Below are positions 54,775-64,000 of a DNA stretch of 64,000 nucleotides, one piece after another. The stretch is from contig NZ_SWCO01000007.1 of NCBI RefSeq assembly GCF_005117025.1, positions 372,001 through 436,000 of the forward strand, given 5' to 3'. Both the position numbers and the translations under genes were made by a program. The notes beneath the pieces are model-generated. The model was given only the letters and a program-made list of their open reading frames with translations, had not been told where the DNA came from and did not search any database. The first letter of the stretch is position 1; every line of letters begins with the position of its first letter. Source of the DNA: Alteromonas portus (GTDB lineage Bacteria; Pseudomonadota; Gammaproteobacteria; Enterobacterales; Alteromonadaceae).

Positions 54775-55317
54775 ATGTTTAAGAAATGGGGTTTAGTAGC
54801 AATCGTAAGTTTGGTGTTTGTAGGGTTATTTGGCTGTACTGGTATGCCGGATAACGTAGAGCCAGTTAAGGGGTTTGAACTTCCCAGGTATCTAGGTAAA
54901 TGGTATGAAATAGCTCGTTTTGACCATAGTTTCGAAGAAGGTTTAAGTGAAGTAACGGCAACATACAGCATGCGCAGCGATGGCGGCGTAAAAGTAATAA
55001 ACCGCGGTTTTTCTAAGGAAGAAAAGACGTGGGACGAAGCCGAAGGCAAAGCGTACTTCGTAGAGTCTGAAACCACAGGTCATTTAAAAGTATCGTTCTT
55101 CGGCCCGTTTTACGCCAGCTATGTCATTATGGAACTAGATAAAGAAGGTTATCAATATGCCTTGATTACAGGGCCTGATAAAGACTACCTCTGGATTTTG
55201 GCGCGCACGCCTTCTATTTCTGACGATGTCCGCATGGGTTTGTTAGAAAAAGCGACCGCTGCTGGTTACGACGTTAGCAAGCTTATTTGGGTAGAGCACG
55301 ATCAGACAGGGTCATAG
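54775..55317 (+). CDS. blc: Outer-membrane lipocalin Blc
   Basis: 180-residue bacterial lipocalin lipoprotein that binds lyso- or fatty-acid lipids. Lipoprotein signal with lipobox LFGC (Cys20-21 region), then the lipocalin signature GKWYEIARFDHSFE, and later YALITGPDKDYLWILARTP. ATG at 54775 has ACGAGG upstream; an in-frame start at 54730 would displace the signal. Length matches E. coli Blc (177). Monocistronic, divergent from the aldo/keto reductase. Confidence 0.93.
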   Translation: MFKKWGLVAIVSLVFVGLFGCTGMPDNVEPVKGFELPRYLGKWYEIARFDHSFEEGLSEVTATYSMRSDGGVKVINRGFSKEEKTWDEAEGKAYFVESETTGHLKVSFFGPFYASYVIMELDKEGYQYALITGPDKDYLWILARTPSISDDVRMGLLEKATAAGYDVSKLIWVEHDQTGS

Positions 55318-55430
55318 CTATACCAAAGATAGCCACTTTCTGGTGAGTTGGTCTGCGCGCATATTTGGAACTGTGTTATTATTGCGCGCAACTTCCCCTC
55401 TGTTTGAATAAGTACTAAGAGAGATAAGGC

Positions 55431-56477
55431 ATGCAAACGCTCACCATTACTACGCCAGACGATTGGCATCTTCACTTTCGCGATAATGAAATGCTAGCTG
55501 AGACAGTGCCTGCAACCGCACGTTGTTTCCAGCGCGCTATTGTTATGCCAAACCTTGTGCCACCAGTAGTTAATGCTGAAATGGCAATGGCGTATAAAGG
55601 ACGAATTGAAGCTGCACGCCCTAGTGGCAGTAGTTTTGAGCCTTTAATGACCTTGTTCCTTACCAATCAAACTACGCCTCAAGATATTGTCGATGCAAAG
55701 CAGGCCGGTGTAACCGCATGTAAGCTCTACCCCGCTGGAGCAACTACGAACTCAGACGCTGCAGTAAAAGGTATTAAGGCGTTGTATCCTGTATTTCAAG
55801 CCATGCAAGAGCAAGGTTTGTTATTGCTAATTCACGGTGAAGTGACCGAACATCACATCGATATTTTTGACCGTGAAAAAGTGTTTATTGATACTCATTT
55901 GGGGCCTATTGTTGACGCCTTCCCCAAGCTGAAAGTAGTTTTTGAGCATATAACAACAGCAGACGCCGCAAGTTTCGTCGCAGGTGCCAGCGAATTTGTT
56001 GGGGCCACTATCACGCCTCAGCATTTATTGTTGAATCGCAACGATTTACTGGTGGGTGGGGTACGCCCTCATAACTATTGCTTGCCAGTGCTAAAGCGCA
56101 ATACGCATCAAAAAGCCTTGCGCGATATGGTGGCAAGCGGCAATAAAAAATTCTTCTTAGGTACTGACTCAGCCCCTCATGCCAAGCATAAAAAAGAAAA
56201 TGCTTGTGGCTGTGCGGGTTGTTATAGCGCATGGTCTGCAATTGAGCTTTACGCAGAAGTGTTCGAGCAGCTAGGCGTAATAGATAAGCTCGAAGGTTTT
56301 GCTAGCCATTACGGTGCAGATTTTTATGGTTTACCACGAAACACGACTACAATGACATTAGTTAAAGAGTCGTGGACTGTGCCAGAACAAGTAACCTTAG
56401 CTGATGGCACCGACATGGTTCCATTTTTTGCGGGGCAAACGTTGCAGTGGAAATTAGAGAAGGCATTTCAAGCGTAG
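55431..56477 (+). CDS. pyrC: Dihydroorotase
   Basis: 348-residue zinc enzyme closing carbamoyl-aspartate to dihydroorotate in pyrimidine synthesis. Metal ligands in DDWHLHFRD, the carboxylated Lys in [31 protein letters not shown] (His), VFEHITT, and the catalytic Asp in [14 protein letters not shown]. Length equals E. coli PyrC (348). Leader has AGAGAGATAAGG just before ATG and a possible pairing partner CCTCT, so hairpin control by start-site choice is possible. The following gene begins within its last 31 bases. Confidence 0.96.
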   Translation: MQTLTITTPDDWHLHFRDNEMLAETVPATARCFQRAIVMPNLVPPVVNAEMAMAYKGRIEAARPSGSSFEPLMTLFLTNQTTPQDIVDAKQAGVTACKLYPAGATTNSDAAVKGIKALYPVFQAMQEQGLLLLIHGEVTEHHIDIFDREKVFIDTHLGPIVDAFPKLKVVFEHITTADAASFVAGASEFVGATITPQHLLLNRNDLLVGGVRPHNYCLPVLKRNTHQKALRDMVASGNKKFFLGTDSAPHAKHKKENACGCAGCYSAWSAIELYAEVFEQLGVIDKLEGFASHYGADFYGLPRNTTTMTLVKESWTVPEQVTLADGTDMVPFFAGQTLQWKLEKAFQA

Positions 56478-57757
56478 CTTTTACCGTTATTGTCTGTTTA
56501 TGTGCCCTGTGGAATTTTTCCGTAAGGGCACAAGCACTAACTTACTCCCACGCCCAAGGTTTACCCAGTACCATATCTCCCTCTGGGAAGCTGGGTATTC
56601 AATCTTACTCACTCACAGTGTTTAAAAATGCCTTATCAAAAAATGGCATTGATTTAACGCCTGCTACTAGCACTATACCGAATAGTGCCGACGTCCTTAT
56701 CAATTTGATCAGAGATGAAAAAAACGAAGACAGTTACTATTGGATAACGCCGTTATTTGCCTTTGAATGTGGTGATAAGATTAATTGTACGCCGAATGCG
56801 GGCAGCCAGACAACCACAATAGCAGTAAGTTATATTGCACTCTCTAAAAGTGAAGGGGTTGCCAATATTGCAGAGAGATTGAGCGAGCTAACTGCACAAT
56901 ACAAAGGTTCAGACGACTTCATAGTGCTGGCTGATGCTATGCGAGATGAGCTGAAACCCTTATTCCCAAAAACTGTACTTACTTTCGGAACATTGAGTTT
57001 AGCGGGCGAGCTGCATGCTAATACCGATAATCTATGGATCATTGCCGACAATGTTCCACTTTTTTCAGAGGTGGGGGAGCGTGGAAAGCTTACTGGTATT
57101 GCTGCTGATTTGGTCAGAGATATATTAGATGAGGTGACGCTCAAGCAGGACATTCTTTCCGCCCCATGGGAACGTATAGCAAAGGAAGCAATGACAAAGT
57201 CTAACGTATTGGTTTTCTCAGTAATTCGCACGAATGAGAGAGACAGCGTGTTTCACTGGATAACGCCAATATCAAGAAACCTTCACGGACTATATGGCAT
57301 AGATAAACCGTATTTTAATTCCATTGTCGATGTTCCAAAAAGCTACAGGGTTGGTACTTTATTAGAAGACTACCGTTACAAGGTTGCAGTAGAACAAGGG
57401 TTCAAAGTGCAAGCTTATGATTCATGGCAAACGTTAGTTAGTGCACTTATTAACAACGAAATCGATACAATTTTCGGTTCTCAGGGGGCAATTGATTTTG
57501 GATGTAACCCAAATCAATTTAAATGTGAGACAATAACACTCATAAGTAAATACAACATTTCAACGGCCTACCTAGCACTGTCAAAGAAAGACACCTGTGT
57601 TTTGGTTTTAGAGAAGCTAAAGTTAGCGGCGGCCGATGTGAAAATGAGTGACAAGTTTAATGAGCAGCTTATTTCCTGGAGTGACATGGTGTCCCAAGAA
57701 TATGGCATAGCTCATCATACCGAACATGGTGTAGTGCACCTTTGGAACCCAAACTAA
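56447..57757 (+). CDS. Periplasmic solute-binding-like protein with two lobes, unknown ligand
   Basis: 436 residues. Signal peptide ([20 protein letters not shown], cleavage near VRAQA-LTY). The mature part looks like two type-II periplasmic-binding (SBP_bac_3) segments in tandem: a degenerate first half ([24 protein letters not shown]) and a better second half ([44 protein letters not shown]). The WITP motif occurs in both. GTG start at 56447 overlaps pyrC by 31 bases; no ribosome site or alternative ATG is seen. Its stop overlaps dbpA by one base. Ligand and partner unknown. Confidence 0.72.
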   Translation: MEIREGISSVAFTVIVCLCALWNFSVRAQALTYSHAQGLPSTISPSGKLGIQSYSLTVFKNALSKNGIDLTPATSTIPNSADVLINLIRDEKNEDSYYWITPLFAFECGDKINCTPNAGSQTTTIAVSYIALSKSEGVANIAERLSELTAQYKGSDDFIVLADAMRDELKPLFPKTVLTFGTLSLAGELHANTDNLWIIADNVPLFSEVGERGKLTGIAADLVRDILDEVTLKQDILSAPWERIAKEAMTKSNVLVFSVIRTNERDSVFHWITPISRNLHGLYGIDKPYFNSIVDVPKSYRVGTLLEDYRYKVAVEQGFKVQAYDSWQTLVSALINNEIDTIFGSQGAIDFGCNPNQFKCETITLISKYNISTAYLALSKKDTCVLVLEKLKLAAADVKMSDKFNEQLISWSDMVSQEYGIAHHTEHGVVHLWNPN

Positions 57758-59136
57758 TGACAGTTGAAACAGTTAAACATTTAGATATAAACCCTGCCAT
57801 CACCAAGGCGTTAGACTCCCAAGGCATTTACCAACTCTCGCCTATACAGGCTCAATCGCTTCCTGAAGCACTGCAAGGGAAAGATGTAATAGGCCAGGCA
57901 CAAACCGGCAGCGGCAAGACTCTATGCTTTGTTATTCCTGCATTACAGCACGTTGAAGTGAACGATTTTACCACGCAGGCCATCATACTTTGTCCTACCC
58001 GAGAGCTTGCCGACCAAGTGGCGCAGCAGTGCCGTACGGCGGCTAAAAACATAGGCAATATCAAAGTAACCACGTTATGTGGTGGCCAGCCCATGGGGCC
58101 GCAAATTCAGTCACTGAAACATAGCCCGCACATTATTGTGGGCACGCCAGGTCGCGTAATGGACCACGTGGAAAAGCGTCGAATTGACTTAAGCAACGTA
58201 AAATTGCGCGTGCTCGATGAAGCCGACCGCATGTTAGATATGGGTTTTGAAGACGATTTACGCATTATTTTCGGTCAAACGCCAAAGCAAGTACAAACCC
58301 TACTATTTTCTGCAACCTTTACAGAACAAATTGAGCGTGTGGCTAAGCAATACCTGCACAACCCGGTAACCTGTAAAGTTGAGTCTCAAGACAGTAAACC
58401 CGCTATCACGCAGTTGGGCTACAACGTGCTCCCACACACGCGTACTCAGGCGCTTAAAGCAGTACTTACCCATTACCAACCTAAAAACGCTATTGTATTT
58501 TGTAACCGCAAGGTTCAGGTAAGTGAAGTGGTTGAGGAGCTTATCGAGGATGGCTTTAGCGCAGCTGGGCTTCAGGGGGACTTGGAACAGCATCAACGCA
58601 CATCGGTGCTTATGCAGTTTGCCAGCGATGCATTGCAAGTACTTGTTGCCACCGATGTAGCTGCGCGAGGGCTAGACATTGACGATGTTGCTTGCGTAAT
58701 TAATTACACGGTAAGTGAAGAGCCGGAAACCCATATTCACCGTATTGGTCGTACAGCACGTGCAGGCGCTCAGGGTATGGCGGTCACGTTAGTTAGCGAT
58801 GACGAAGAGCACTTTTTGCGAAAAATAGAAGTATTGCAAGAAAGCGATATTCCACTTAAAGGCGCGCAAAGCCTACGTTTTCATAAAAACAAAATTACTC
58901 AGCCTGAATTTACCTGTATTTCACTAAGTGCGGGTAAAAAGGAAAAGCTTCGACCTGGCGATCTGGTGGGGGCACTTACCAAAGATGCGGGTATTCCTGG
59001 CGACGACTTAGGCAAAATAAAAGTGCAAAACAGCATGAGTTTTGTCGCAGTGAAAACGCGAAGCGTGAAAAAAGCCATGGCGCACTTTAGAGAAGGTAAG
59101 ATCAAAGGTAAGCGTATTAGAGCCCGAAAGCTTTAA
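57757..59136 (+). CDS. dbpA: ATP-dependent RNA helicase DbpA
   Basis: 459-residue DEAD-box helicase that acts on hairpin 92 of 23S rRNA during 50S assembly. Core motifs: Q-motif LSPIQAQSLPEAL, I AQTGSGKT, Ia PTRELADQ, II DEAD, III SAT, IV VFCNRK, V ATDVAARGLDID, VI HRIGRTARAG. The C-terminal DbpA RNA-binding domain (about 385-459: GKKEKLRPGDLVGALTKDAG, IKVQNSMSFVAVK) gives the specificity. ATG at 57757 overlaps the previous stop (TAATG). Confidence 0.95.
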   Translation: MTVETVKHLDINPAITKALDSQGIYQLSPIQAQSLPEALQGKDVIGQAQTGSGKTLCFVIPALQHVEVNDFTTQAIILCPTRELADQVAQQCRTAAKNIGNIKVTTLCGGQPMGPQIQSLKHSPHIIVGTPGRVMDHVEKRRIDLSNVKLRVLDEADRMLDMGFEDDLRIIFGQTPKQVQTLLFSATFTEQIERVAKQYLHNPVTCKVESQDSKPAITQLGYNVLPHTRTQALKAVLTHYQPKNAIVFCNRKVQVSEVVEELIEDGFSAAGLQGDLEQHQRTSVLMQFASDALQVLVATDVAARGLDIDDVACVINYTVSEEPETHIHRIGRTARAGAQGMAVTLVSDDEEHFLRKIEVLQESDIPLKGAQSLRFHKNKITQPEFTCISLSAGKKEKLRPGDLVGALTKDAGIPGDDLGKIKVQNSMSFVAVKTRSVKKAMAHFREGKIKGKRIRARKL

Positions 59137-59185
59137 TAAGAGCTTTAATAGATAAGTATTGACGTTGTACAAAGGAAGGTTGAGT

Positions 59186-59584
59186 GTGGTCGCTGAAACT
59201 GACTTGAGTGTGTTACTGAAAAATCTGAATCCTGTGGCAAGTAGTGAAGATTACGTTTTCACAACCTTGCCTGCTGATGGCTTAACCAGTACGTTAATTT
59301 CAGTAGCTAAGGGTATGTTTCAGGAACGCGAGGGCACCACGCTTATTCTTCCGGTTGCCGCTGCACAGAAAGCTAACTTGCAATTTGAAGGTTATTACCG
59401 CTGCATAACCTGTGAAGTGCATTCTAGTCTGGAAGCGGTAGGCATGACGGCCGCTATGTCCACAGCGCTGGGTAAGGCAGGAATTAGCGCCAACGTGGTG
59501 GCCGCTTATTATCACGACCATATTTTTGTACCGGCTAAAAAAGTTGGCTTGGCGATAGACGTTTTAACCTCGTTGTGTAATTAG
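59186..59584 (+). CDS. ACT domain protein
   Basis: 132-residue protein of the two-ACT type (small molecule sensor), function unknown. Seen: ETDLSVLLKNLNPVASSEDYVFTTL, of which SVLLKNLNPVASSEDYVF is typical; FEGYYRCITCEVHSSLEAVG and AGISANVVAAYYHDHIFVP. GTG at 59186 has AAGGAAGG six bases upstream, whereas TTG codons at 59159 and 59180 lie too early or inside the ribosome site. Follows dbpA after 49 bases. Confidence 0.8.
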   Translation: MVAETDLSVLLKNLNPVASSEDYVFTTLPADGLTSTLISVAKGMFQEREGTTLILPVAAAQKANLQFEGYYRCITCEVHSSLEAVGMTAAMSTALGKAGISANVVAAYYHDHIFVPAKKVGLAIDVLTSLCN

Positions 59585-59651
59585 TATTACGCGTGATGTA
59601 TTTCATATTCCGCCTTCGTTAAACCTGATCAGTCATACACTTCAACACGAC

Positions 59652-59690
59652 AAAAAAAGCCCCAGTTTGGTGAAGCAAACATGGGGCTTT
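59652..59690 (-). terminator. Terminator of the M13 peptidase gene
   Basis: Arms AAAGCCCC and GGGGCTTT with an inner GTTTG/CAAAC pair; the seven-A tract on the left becomes a U-tract for the minus strand. Probably also slows plus-strand transcription. Confidence 0.85.
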
Positions 59691-59745
59691 AGCTATCTTG
59701 GTTTATGTACGCTACTCTCTATGTACTGTGTTTAGAGTACGCGAA

Positions 59746-61812
59746 CTACCAAATTTTTACGCGTTCTTCTGGTGGTAAATACAACGCATCTTCTTCGGTC
59801 ACGTTAAACGCTTCGTAGAATTCAGGTACGTTGCGAACAGCACCGTTAGTGCGGAACTTCGTAGGTGAATGGGTATCGGTTTGTACTTGGCTGCGCAACG
59901 CTTCTTCGCGATATTTGCTTGCCCAAACCTGGCCGTAACCAATGAATACGCGCTGATCGCCGGTAAAGCCATCAAGTTCAGGGGCTTCTTCACCGTCAAG
60001 AGACAAGTGATAAGCTTTAAGTGCGATGCTGATGCCGCCAAGGTCTCCGATGTTTTCACCTAGGGTATATTCACCATTAACGTACAAGTCAGGCAGAACC
60101 TCAAACTGATTGTACTGTTCAATCAAGTTTGCTGTGCGTGCTTCAAATTCGCCGCGATCTTCGTCTGTCCACCAGTTACGCAGAACGCCATCACCGTCAA
60201 AAGTCGACCCTGCATCATCAAAACCATGGCCAATTTCGTGACCAATTACCGCGCCAATGCCACCGTAGTTAACCGCGTCTTCGGCGTTCATGTCAAAGAA
60301 CGGAGGTTGAAGGATAGCCGCTGGGAATACAATTTCGTTTAGCGGCGGGTTGTAGTAAGCATTAACAGTTTGTGGAGTCATGCCCCATTCATGGGTCCAC
60401 ACCGGGCCACCTTGTTTCTTCAGCATTTCTTCGTACAGCACGTCCGAAGAACGCTTTAGGTTTCCAAACAGGTCACTGGCATTCACTGTCAGAGCTGAGT
60501 AATCTCTCCACTGGTCTGGATAACCAATTTTCACGGTAAATTTAGACAGCTTGTCTAGTGCTTGTGCACGAGTTTCGTCTGTCATCCAATCAAGGTTTTC
60601 GATGCTTTCTTTGTAAGCCAACAGCAGGTTATTTACCATTTCCATCATGCGTTCTTTCGCTTCAGGCGGGAAGTGCTGTTTTACGTAAACCTTACCGATT
60701 AGCTCGCCTACATGGGCATTGGAAAGGCTTACTGCACGACGCCATTGTGGCTGTTGCTCTTCAACCCCGCGAAGCACTTTGCTGTAGAAATTGAAGTTTG
60801 CTTCATCAAGCTCGGCATTTAAGCGGCTGGCTGAAGCATTCAACAAGCCCCATTTAAGAAACGTCTTCCAATCTTCCAGTGAGGTTTCTGCAATAACGCC
60901 GTCAATGTTCTGCATGTAGTCTTTTTGCAGGATGCCTAGCGAAGGAACATCGCTTACATCAGCTTGAGCTAAATAAGCGTCCCAGTCGAACTTAGGCATT
61001 AACGCTTTAAGTTCTTCAATCGTCAACTTGTTGTAGTTAGCAGCAAAATTACGGGCCTGCTCTTTTTTCATATGTAGCTGAGCAATTTTAGTCTCAAGTG
61101 CGAATAGCATTTCAGCGCTTTCTTTAGGCGCGTCGAAACCCGCCAGTTCAAACATGGTTTGAATATGTTTAACGTAGGCATCGCGAATAGTTTGTGATGT
61201 TTCGTCGTCCTTGAAGTAGTACTCGCGCTCAGGAAGGCCTAAGCCCGACTGCCACGTGTACATCAAATATTCTTTTGGCGACTTAAGATCAGGGTATTGC
61301 GTTAGGCTGAACGGTGTACCGTAGCCATAGCGAGCGGCATAAGCGAAGTACTCAGCAAGGTCGGTATAGTCTTCAATGGCATCAATCTTTGTTAACTCTG
61401 GTTTTAGCGGTGTCATGCCAAGTTCGTTGCGGGTTTCCATATCCATATAGGCACGGTAAAAATCACCCACTTTCTGTTCGTCACTGCCCGCTTTGAAATC
61501 GCCCTCTGCAGATGACTTTATAATGTTCATAACATGATCTTGCGCTTCATCGCGAAGGATCACAAAAGAACCATAGCTCGACTTATCTGCTGGTATTTCA
61601 AAATTATCAAACCACTTACCGTTTACGTAGCGGAAAAAGTCATCACCCGGGTCAACCGACAAATCCATGTTTTCTTTAATAACGCCTGAAGAAAGCTGTT
61701 GTTGAGCTTCTTCGGTAGCCGCACTCTGTGTCTGTTGTTCTGTGGATGAATTTTGTGGGCTACAAGCTGTGAGGGCCAGCGCCACGCTTAAGCTTAAAAC
61801 GCTACGTAACAT
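59746..61812 (-). CDS. M13 family metallopeptidase lipoprotein (neprilysin/PepO type)
   Basis: 688-residue zinc endopeptidase, anchored to the membrane. Lipobox LTAC at residues 14-17; a Gln/Ser-rich linker; M13 N-terminal domain (VDPGDDFFRYVNGKWFDNFE; core DDFFRYVNGKWFD); peptidase domain with NAYYNPPLNEIVFPAAILQP, HEIGH at residues 525-529 (His525, Glu526, His529) and the third ligand Glu in GENIGDLGG. The GWxxxNDxxCxxW-type mammalian end is replaced by the bacterial RNVPEFYEAFNVTEED. ATG at 61812. Monocistronic. Confidence 0.94.
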   Translation of the reverse strand: MLRSVLSLSVALALTACSPQNSSTEQQTQSAATEEAQQQLSSGVIKENMDLSVDPGDDFFRYVNGKWFDNFEIPADKSSYGSFVILRDEAQDHVMNIIKSSAEGDFKAGSDEQKVGDFYRAYMDMETRNELGMTPLKPELTKIDAIEDYTDLAEYFAYAARYGYGTPFSLTQYPDLKSPKEYLMYTWQSGLGLPEREYYFKDDETSQTIRDAYVKHIQTMFELAGFDAPKESAEMLFALETKIAQLHMKKEQARNFAANYNKLTIEELKALMPKFDWDAYLAQADVSDVPSLGILQKDYMQNIDGVIAETSLEDWKTFLKWGLLNASASRLNAELDEANFNFYSKVLRGVEEQQPQWRRAVSLSNAHVGELIGKVYVKQHFPPEAKERMMEMVNNLLLAYKESIENLDWMTDETRAQALDKLSKFTVKIGYPDQWRDYSALTVNASDLFGNLKRSSDVLYEEMLKKQGGPVWTHEWGMTPQTVNAYYNPPLNEIVFPAAILQPPFFDMNAEDAVNYGGIGAVIGHEIGHGFDDAGSTFDGDGVLRNWWTDEDRGEFEARTANLIEQYNQFEVLPDLYVNGEYTLGENIGDLGGISIALKAYHLSLDGEEAPELDGFTGDQRVFIGYGQVWASKYREEALRSQVQTDTHSPTKFRTNGAVRNVPEFYEAFNVTEEDALYLPPEERVKIW

Positions 61813-62062
61813 GTGGAGTTTTCCTTTTCATTTTATTGGGCAACATTTGGACTTGCCGCTTATTGTTTTAGTGCGTTGCGAAACCTGTGCATCCCTTCGA
61901 AAGAATGGTATGGCGTATTGCGTGCACGCTTTTTACTAATTTTTAGCATGGCGGCGGTGATAGAAAAAGTGTTTATAGTGAAAATACACAGCTTGTAACA
62001 ACTTGTAGGGCTAATTTCGCTATAGTATTTTTTTCACACACTACAACATTCAAGGAACGGCG

Positions 62063-62686
62063 ATGGACTTACACAATACCCCTTTCGATAGCGTATCACC
62101 CTGTGAGTACGCCGATGCGCTGCCAAGAGAGCAGTTCATGCATTACGCGATAAAACCATTGTGGGAAGGCATGCCACGTATTGCGGGCCCAGCGTTCACT
62201 GTTAAGTGTGAGCCGGGTGACCATCTTATGCTGCATGCGGCCATCTATCGCGCAAGCCCCGGTGACATTATTGTTGTGGAAGCCGATGATGAATTCGCCG
62301 TTGCGGGGGGGAACGTCTGCGCGATAGCTCAGTCTCGTGGCATAAAAGGTTTCGTGATTGATGGTGTTATACGCGATCTTGCTGAAACCCGTGACAACAA
62401 ATTTCCGGTATTTGCCAGAGGTGTCATACCCAAGCCAGGAGCCAAAAAGTGCATATCGCCGTTAAATGCGCCTATTACCTGTGCTGGTGTAACTGTTCAC
62501 GCCGGAGATATTATTGTTGCAGACGAAGAGGGCATTGCAGTAATCCCAAAAGCTGAGGCGCTAGCAGCCTATGATATTGCTCAAAAGCGAGCTCAGAAAG
62601 ATGGCTCTATGTCACTTGAGCAGTGGCAGGCTGAACACCTTGAAAAAGTAGAAGGCATACTGGCTAAATTAGGCTTTGCAGAGTGA
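62063..62686 (+). CDS. RraA family protein (HMG/CHA aldolase-like)
   Basis: 207-residue protein of the RraA/HMG aldolase family. The aldolase motif (G-X20-R-D) is visible: GGNVCAIAQSRGIKGFVIDG followed by VIRD, as is HAGDIIVADEEGIAVIP. These enzymes cleave 4-hydroxy-4-methyl-2-oxoglutarate or decarboxylate oxaloacetate; true RraA lacks activity. The presence of the R-D motif does not by itself decide between them. ATG at 62063 after AAGGAACGG. A run of seven G at 62305 keeps the frame. Confidence 0.88.
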   Translation: MDLHNTPFDSVSPCEYADALPREQFMHYAIKPLWEGMPRIAGPAFTVKCEPGDHLMLHAAIYRASPGDIIVVEADDEFAVAGGNVCAIAQSRGIKGFVIDGVIRDLAETRDNKFPVFARGVIPKPGAKKCISPLNAPITCAGVTVHAGDIIVADEEGIAVIPKAEALAAYDIAQKRAQKDGSMSLEQWQAEHLEKVEGILAKLGFAE

Positions 62687-62924
62687 AGGTTTGCAGAAAT
62701 TTAGCCATGCTTCGACTGGTTTTTGATAAGCCCTTTACAAATCCCTTCACTAAGCGCTTCATTAAGCAATTGGCTTTGCCAAATATTAACCAATATGAAA
62801 TGAGCTTTGCGGTAAAAAAGCACCGCAAAGTTCAACACACTTTCAGTTATCGTGTAGAATTGTGACCCAGCAATTTGGGGCATACGTAAACGTGCTCTGT
62901 CACTGAATAACTAACGAGTTCTAC

Positions 62925-64000
62925 ATGTTTTCATTTTTTGAAAAGCTGACCCAGCCTTTCCCCGACACGCCGCCTACCCAACCGCCAACAGGTATCGTTG
63001 CATTTTGTAAGTACTATACAAAAGGCATGTGGGGCGTAATCCTTACTGTTTCAGTGTTAAGTGCCATTGTTGCCATGTTAGAAGTGGCGCTATTCGGCTT
63101 TTTAGGGCAGTTAGTTGACTGGTTCTCTGATCAAAACCGAGACACGTTTTTAGCAGACCAAAAATTTACCCTCATTGGCATGGGTTTAACCGTTCTCGTT
63201 TTTATTCCACTGTTTATTTTGTTGCGCTCGCTGTTTTCTCGTCAGTCTTTGATGGGAAACTACCCCATGCGCATTAGATGGCAGGCGCACCGCTATTTGC
63301 TTGGCCAAAGTTTAACCTTCTTCCACGATGAGTTTGCCGGCCGTGTAGCCACCAAGGTGATGCAGACTGCGCTATCGGTACGAGAAACCGTGACTAAGGT
63401 TCTCGATTTACTGGTTTATATCAGCGTTTATTTTATCTCTATGGTTGTGCTTATCTTTAGCACTGACTGGCGCTTGGCCATGCCGCTTATCGTGTGGTTT
63501 TTTGTGTATATCGGTATCTTGAAGGTGCTGGTACCTAAACTAAAAGAAGTCTCGCAAAAGCAAGCCGACGCGCGCTCATTAATGACCGGGCGTATTGTTG
63601 ATAGCTATACCAATATCACAACGGTGAAGCTGTTTTCACATAGTCGCCGCGAAGCGGATTACGCTAAAGAAAGCATGGATGGTTTTCTTAAAACGGTTTA
63701 CCCGCAAATGCGTTTGGTTACTGTGCTGGAATTCTGCGTGGAAATGGCTAACGCCATTCTTATTTTCACCATTGGTGCGCTATCTGTGTATTTGTGGATG
63801 GAAAACATTGCAAGCCCCGGCGATATCGCCATCGCTATTAGTCTGTGTTTACGACTAAACGGTATGTCTCATTGGGTAATGTGGGAAGTATCAGGCTTGT
63901 TCGAGAACTTAGGCACGGTGCAGGACGGCATGAATACGCTAGCACAGCCAATAGCAGTGAAAGACAAGCCAAAAGCCGACGCGCTAAAGGTTAATGGCGG
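62925..64000 (+). CDS. ABC transporter permease/ATPase fusion, N-terminal part
   Basis: First 358 residues of a half-size ABC exporter; the frame runs past the right edge, so the ATP-binding domain is not seen. It begins MFSFFEKLTQPFPDTPPTQP; membrane segments include GVILTVSVLSAIVAMLEVAL, LTVLVFIPLFILLRSLF, LLVYISVYFISMVVLIF and ANAILIFTIGALSVYLWM. The exporter-type cytoplasmic segments are recognisable as FFHDEFAGRVATKVMQTA and GRIVDSYTNITTVKLFSHSR. Substrate unknown (multidrug or lipid type). Confidence 0.88.
   Translation, partial: MFSFFEKLTQPFPDTPPTQPPTGIVAFCKYYTKGMWGVILTVSVLSAIVAMLEVALFGFLGQLVDWFSDQNRDTFLADQKFTLIGMGLTVLVFIPLFILLRSLFSRQSLMGNYPMRIRWQAHRYLLGQSLTFFHDEFAGRVATKVMQTALSVRETVTKVLDLLVYISVYFISMVVLIFSTDWRLAMPLIVWFFVYIGILKVLVPKLKEVSQKQADARSLMTGRIVDSYTNITTVKLFSHSRREADYAKESMDGFLKTVYPQMRLVTVLEFCVEMANAILIFTIGALSVYLWMENIASPGDIAIAISLCLRLNGMSHWVMWEVSGLFENLGTVQDGMNTLAQPIAVKDKPKADALKVNG

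Noticed and set aside
55340..55430. Classical sigma-70 promoter for pyrC
   Set aside because: TTGGAA and TATTAT hexamers exist but are only six bases apart, so they cannot form one promoter.
62683..62865. 60-residue frame after the RraA-like gene
   Set aside because: Starts within the upstream stop region, lacks a ribosome site and has no recognisable features; composition looks non-coding.

Overview
The window looks like a piece of chromosome from a marine gammaproteobacterium of the Alteromonadales, most likely Alteromonas or a close relative. This rests on two gene orders also known from enterobacteria (rsd-nudC-hemE, and queG divergent from nnr-tsaE-amiB-mutL-miaA-hfq-hflX-hflK-hflC), combined with an acetolactate synthase/aldehyde dehydrogenase pair, a lipase/foldase pair and the protein sequences recalled from that order. 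Base composition and codon choice look even. No rRNA, tRNA, CRISPR, prophage or complete transposase gene was recognised.

Layout. 1-4.7 kb: end of dnaB, an OmpA-type outer-membrane protein with calcium-binding repeats, a tightly overlapping zur-cheX-yjbQ unit, rsd and nudC. 4.9-6.7 kb: hemE and an unknown membrane-anchored protein. 6.7-18 kb: queG and the large nnr-to-hflC housekeeping cluster (metabolite repair, t6A and i6A tRNA modification, cell-wall amidase, mismatch repair, Hfq, HflX GTPase, HflKC). 18-25 kb: AbgT transporter, hemH, a DUF4112 protein and the TPP-enzyme/ALDH pair. 25-32 kb: DUF2237 protein, ubiG, lipase plus foldase, two glutathione transferases facing a LysR regulator, and a secreted unknown. 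32-36 kb: homocysteine methyltransferase, ROK repressor and PfkB sugar kinase, with a 261-bp inverted-repeat element and a palindromic operator between the repressor and the kinase, then efpL.

36.5-44.4 kb carries the four-gene ligase-associated DNA repair module (ATP-dependent ligase, metallo-beta-lactamase exonuclease, Lhr-type helicase, PdeM phosphoesterase). It is split into two arms by a DUF418 membrane protein and by the 3' remnant of an outer-membrane beta-barrel gene. A Gfo/Idh/MocA oxidoreductase follows, framed on both sides by clusters of a palindromic repeat (core ATGGGGTCAGAGTACATTT). 45.7-49.8 kb: aguB-aguA (agmatine to putrescine), folM divergent from folE, and a small zinc-ribbon protein. 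49.8-50.8 kb is a gene-poor kilobase. 50.8-64 kb: MFS transporter, MscS channel, VOC protein and aldo/keto reductase, Blc lipocalin, pyrC, a two-lobed periplasmic binding protein, dbpA, an ACT protein, an M13 peptidase lipoprotein, an RraA-like protein, and the start of an ABC exporter that runs off the right edge.

The points most worth following up are the split repair module with its low-complexity insertions in the ligase, the inverted-repeat element at 34.2-34.5 kb, the palindromic repeat clusters around the oxidoreductase, and several clean operator-like palindromes (before scrK-like kinase, the MFS gene, the lipase operon and hfq). All identities are from reading motifs and recalled family sequences; no search was run.
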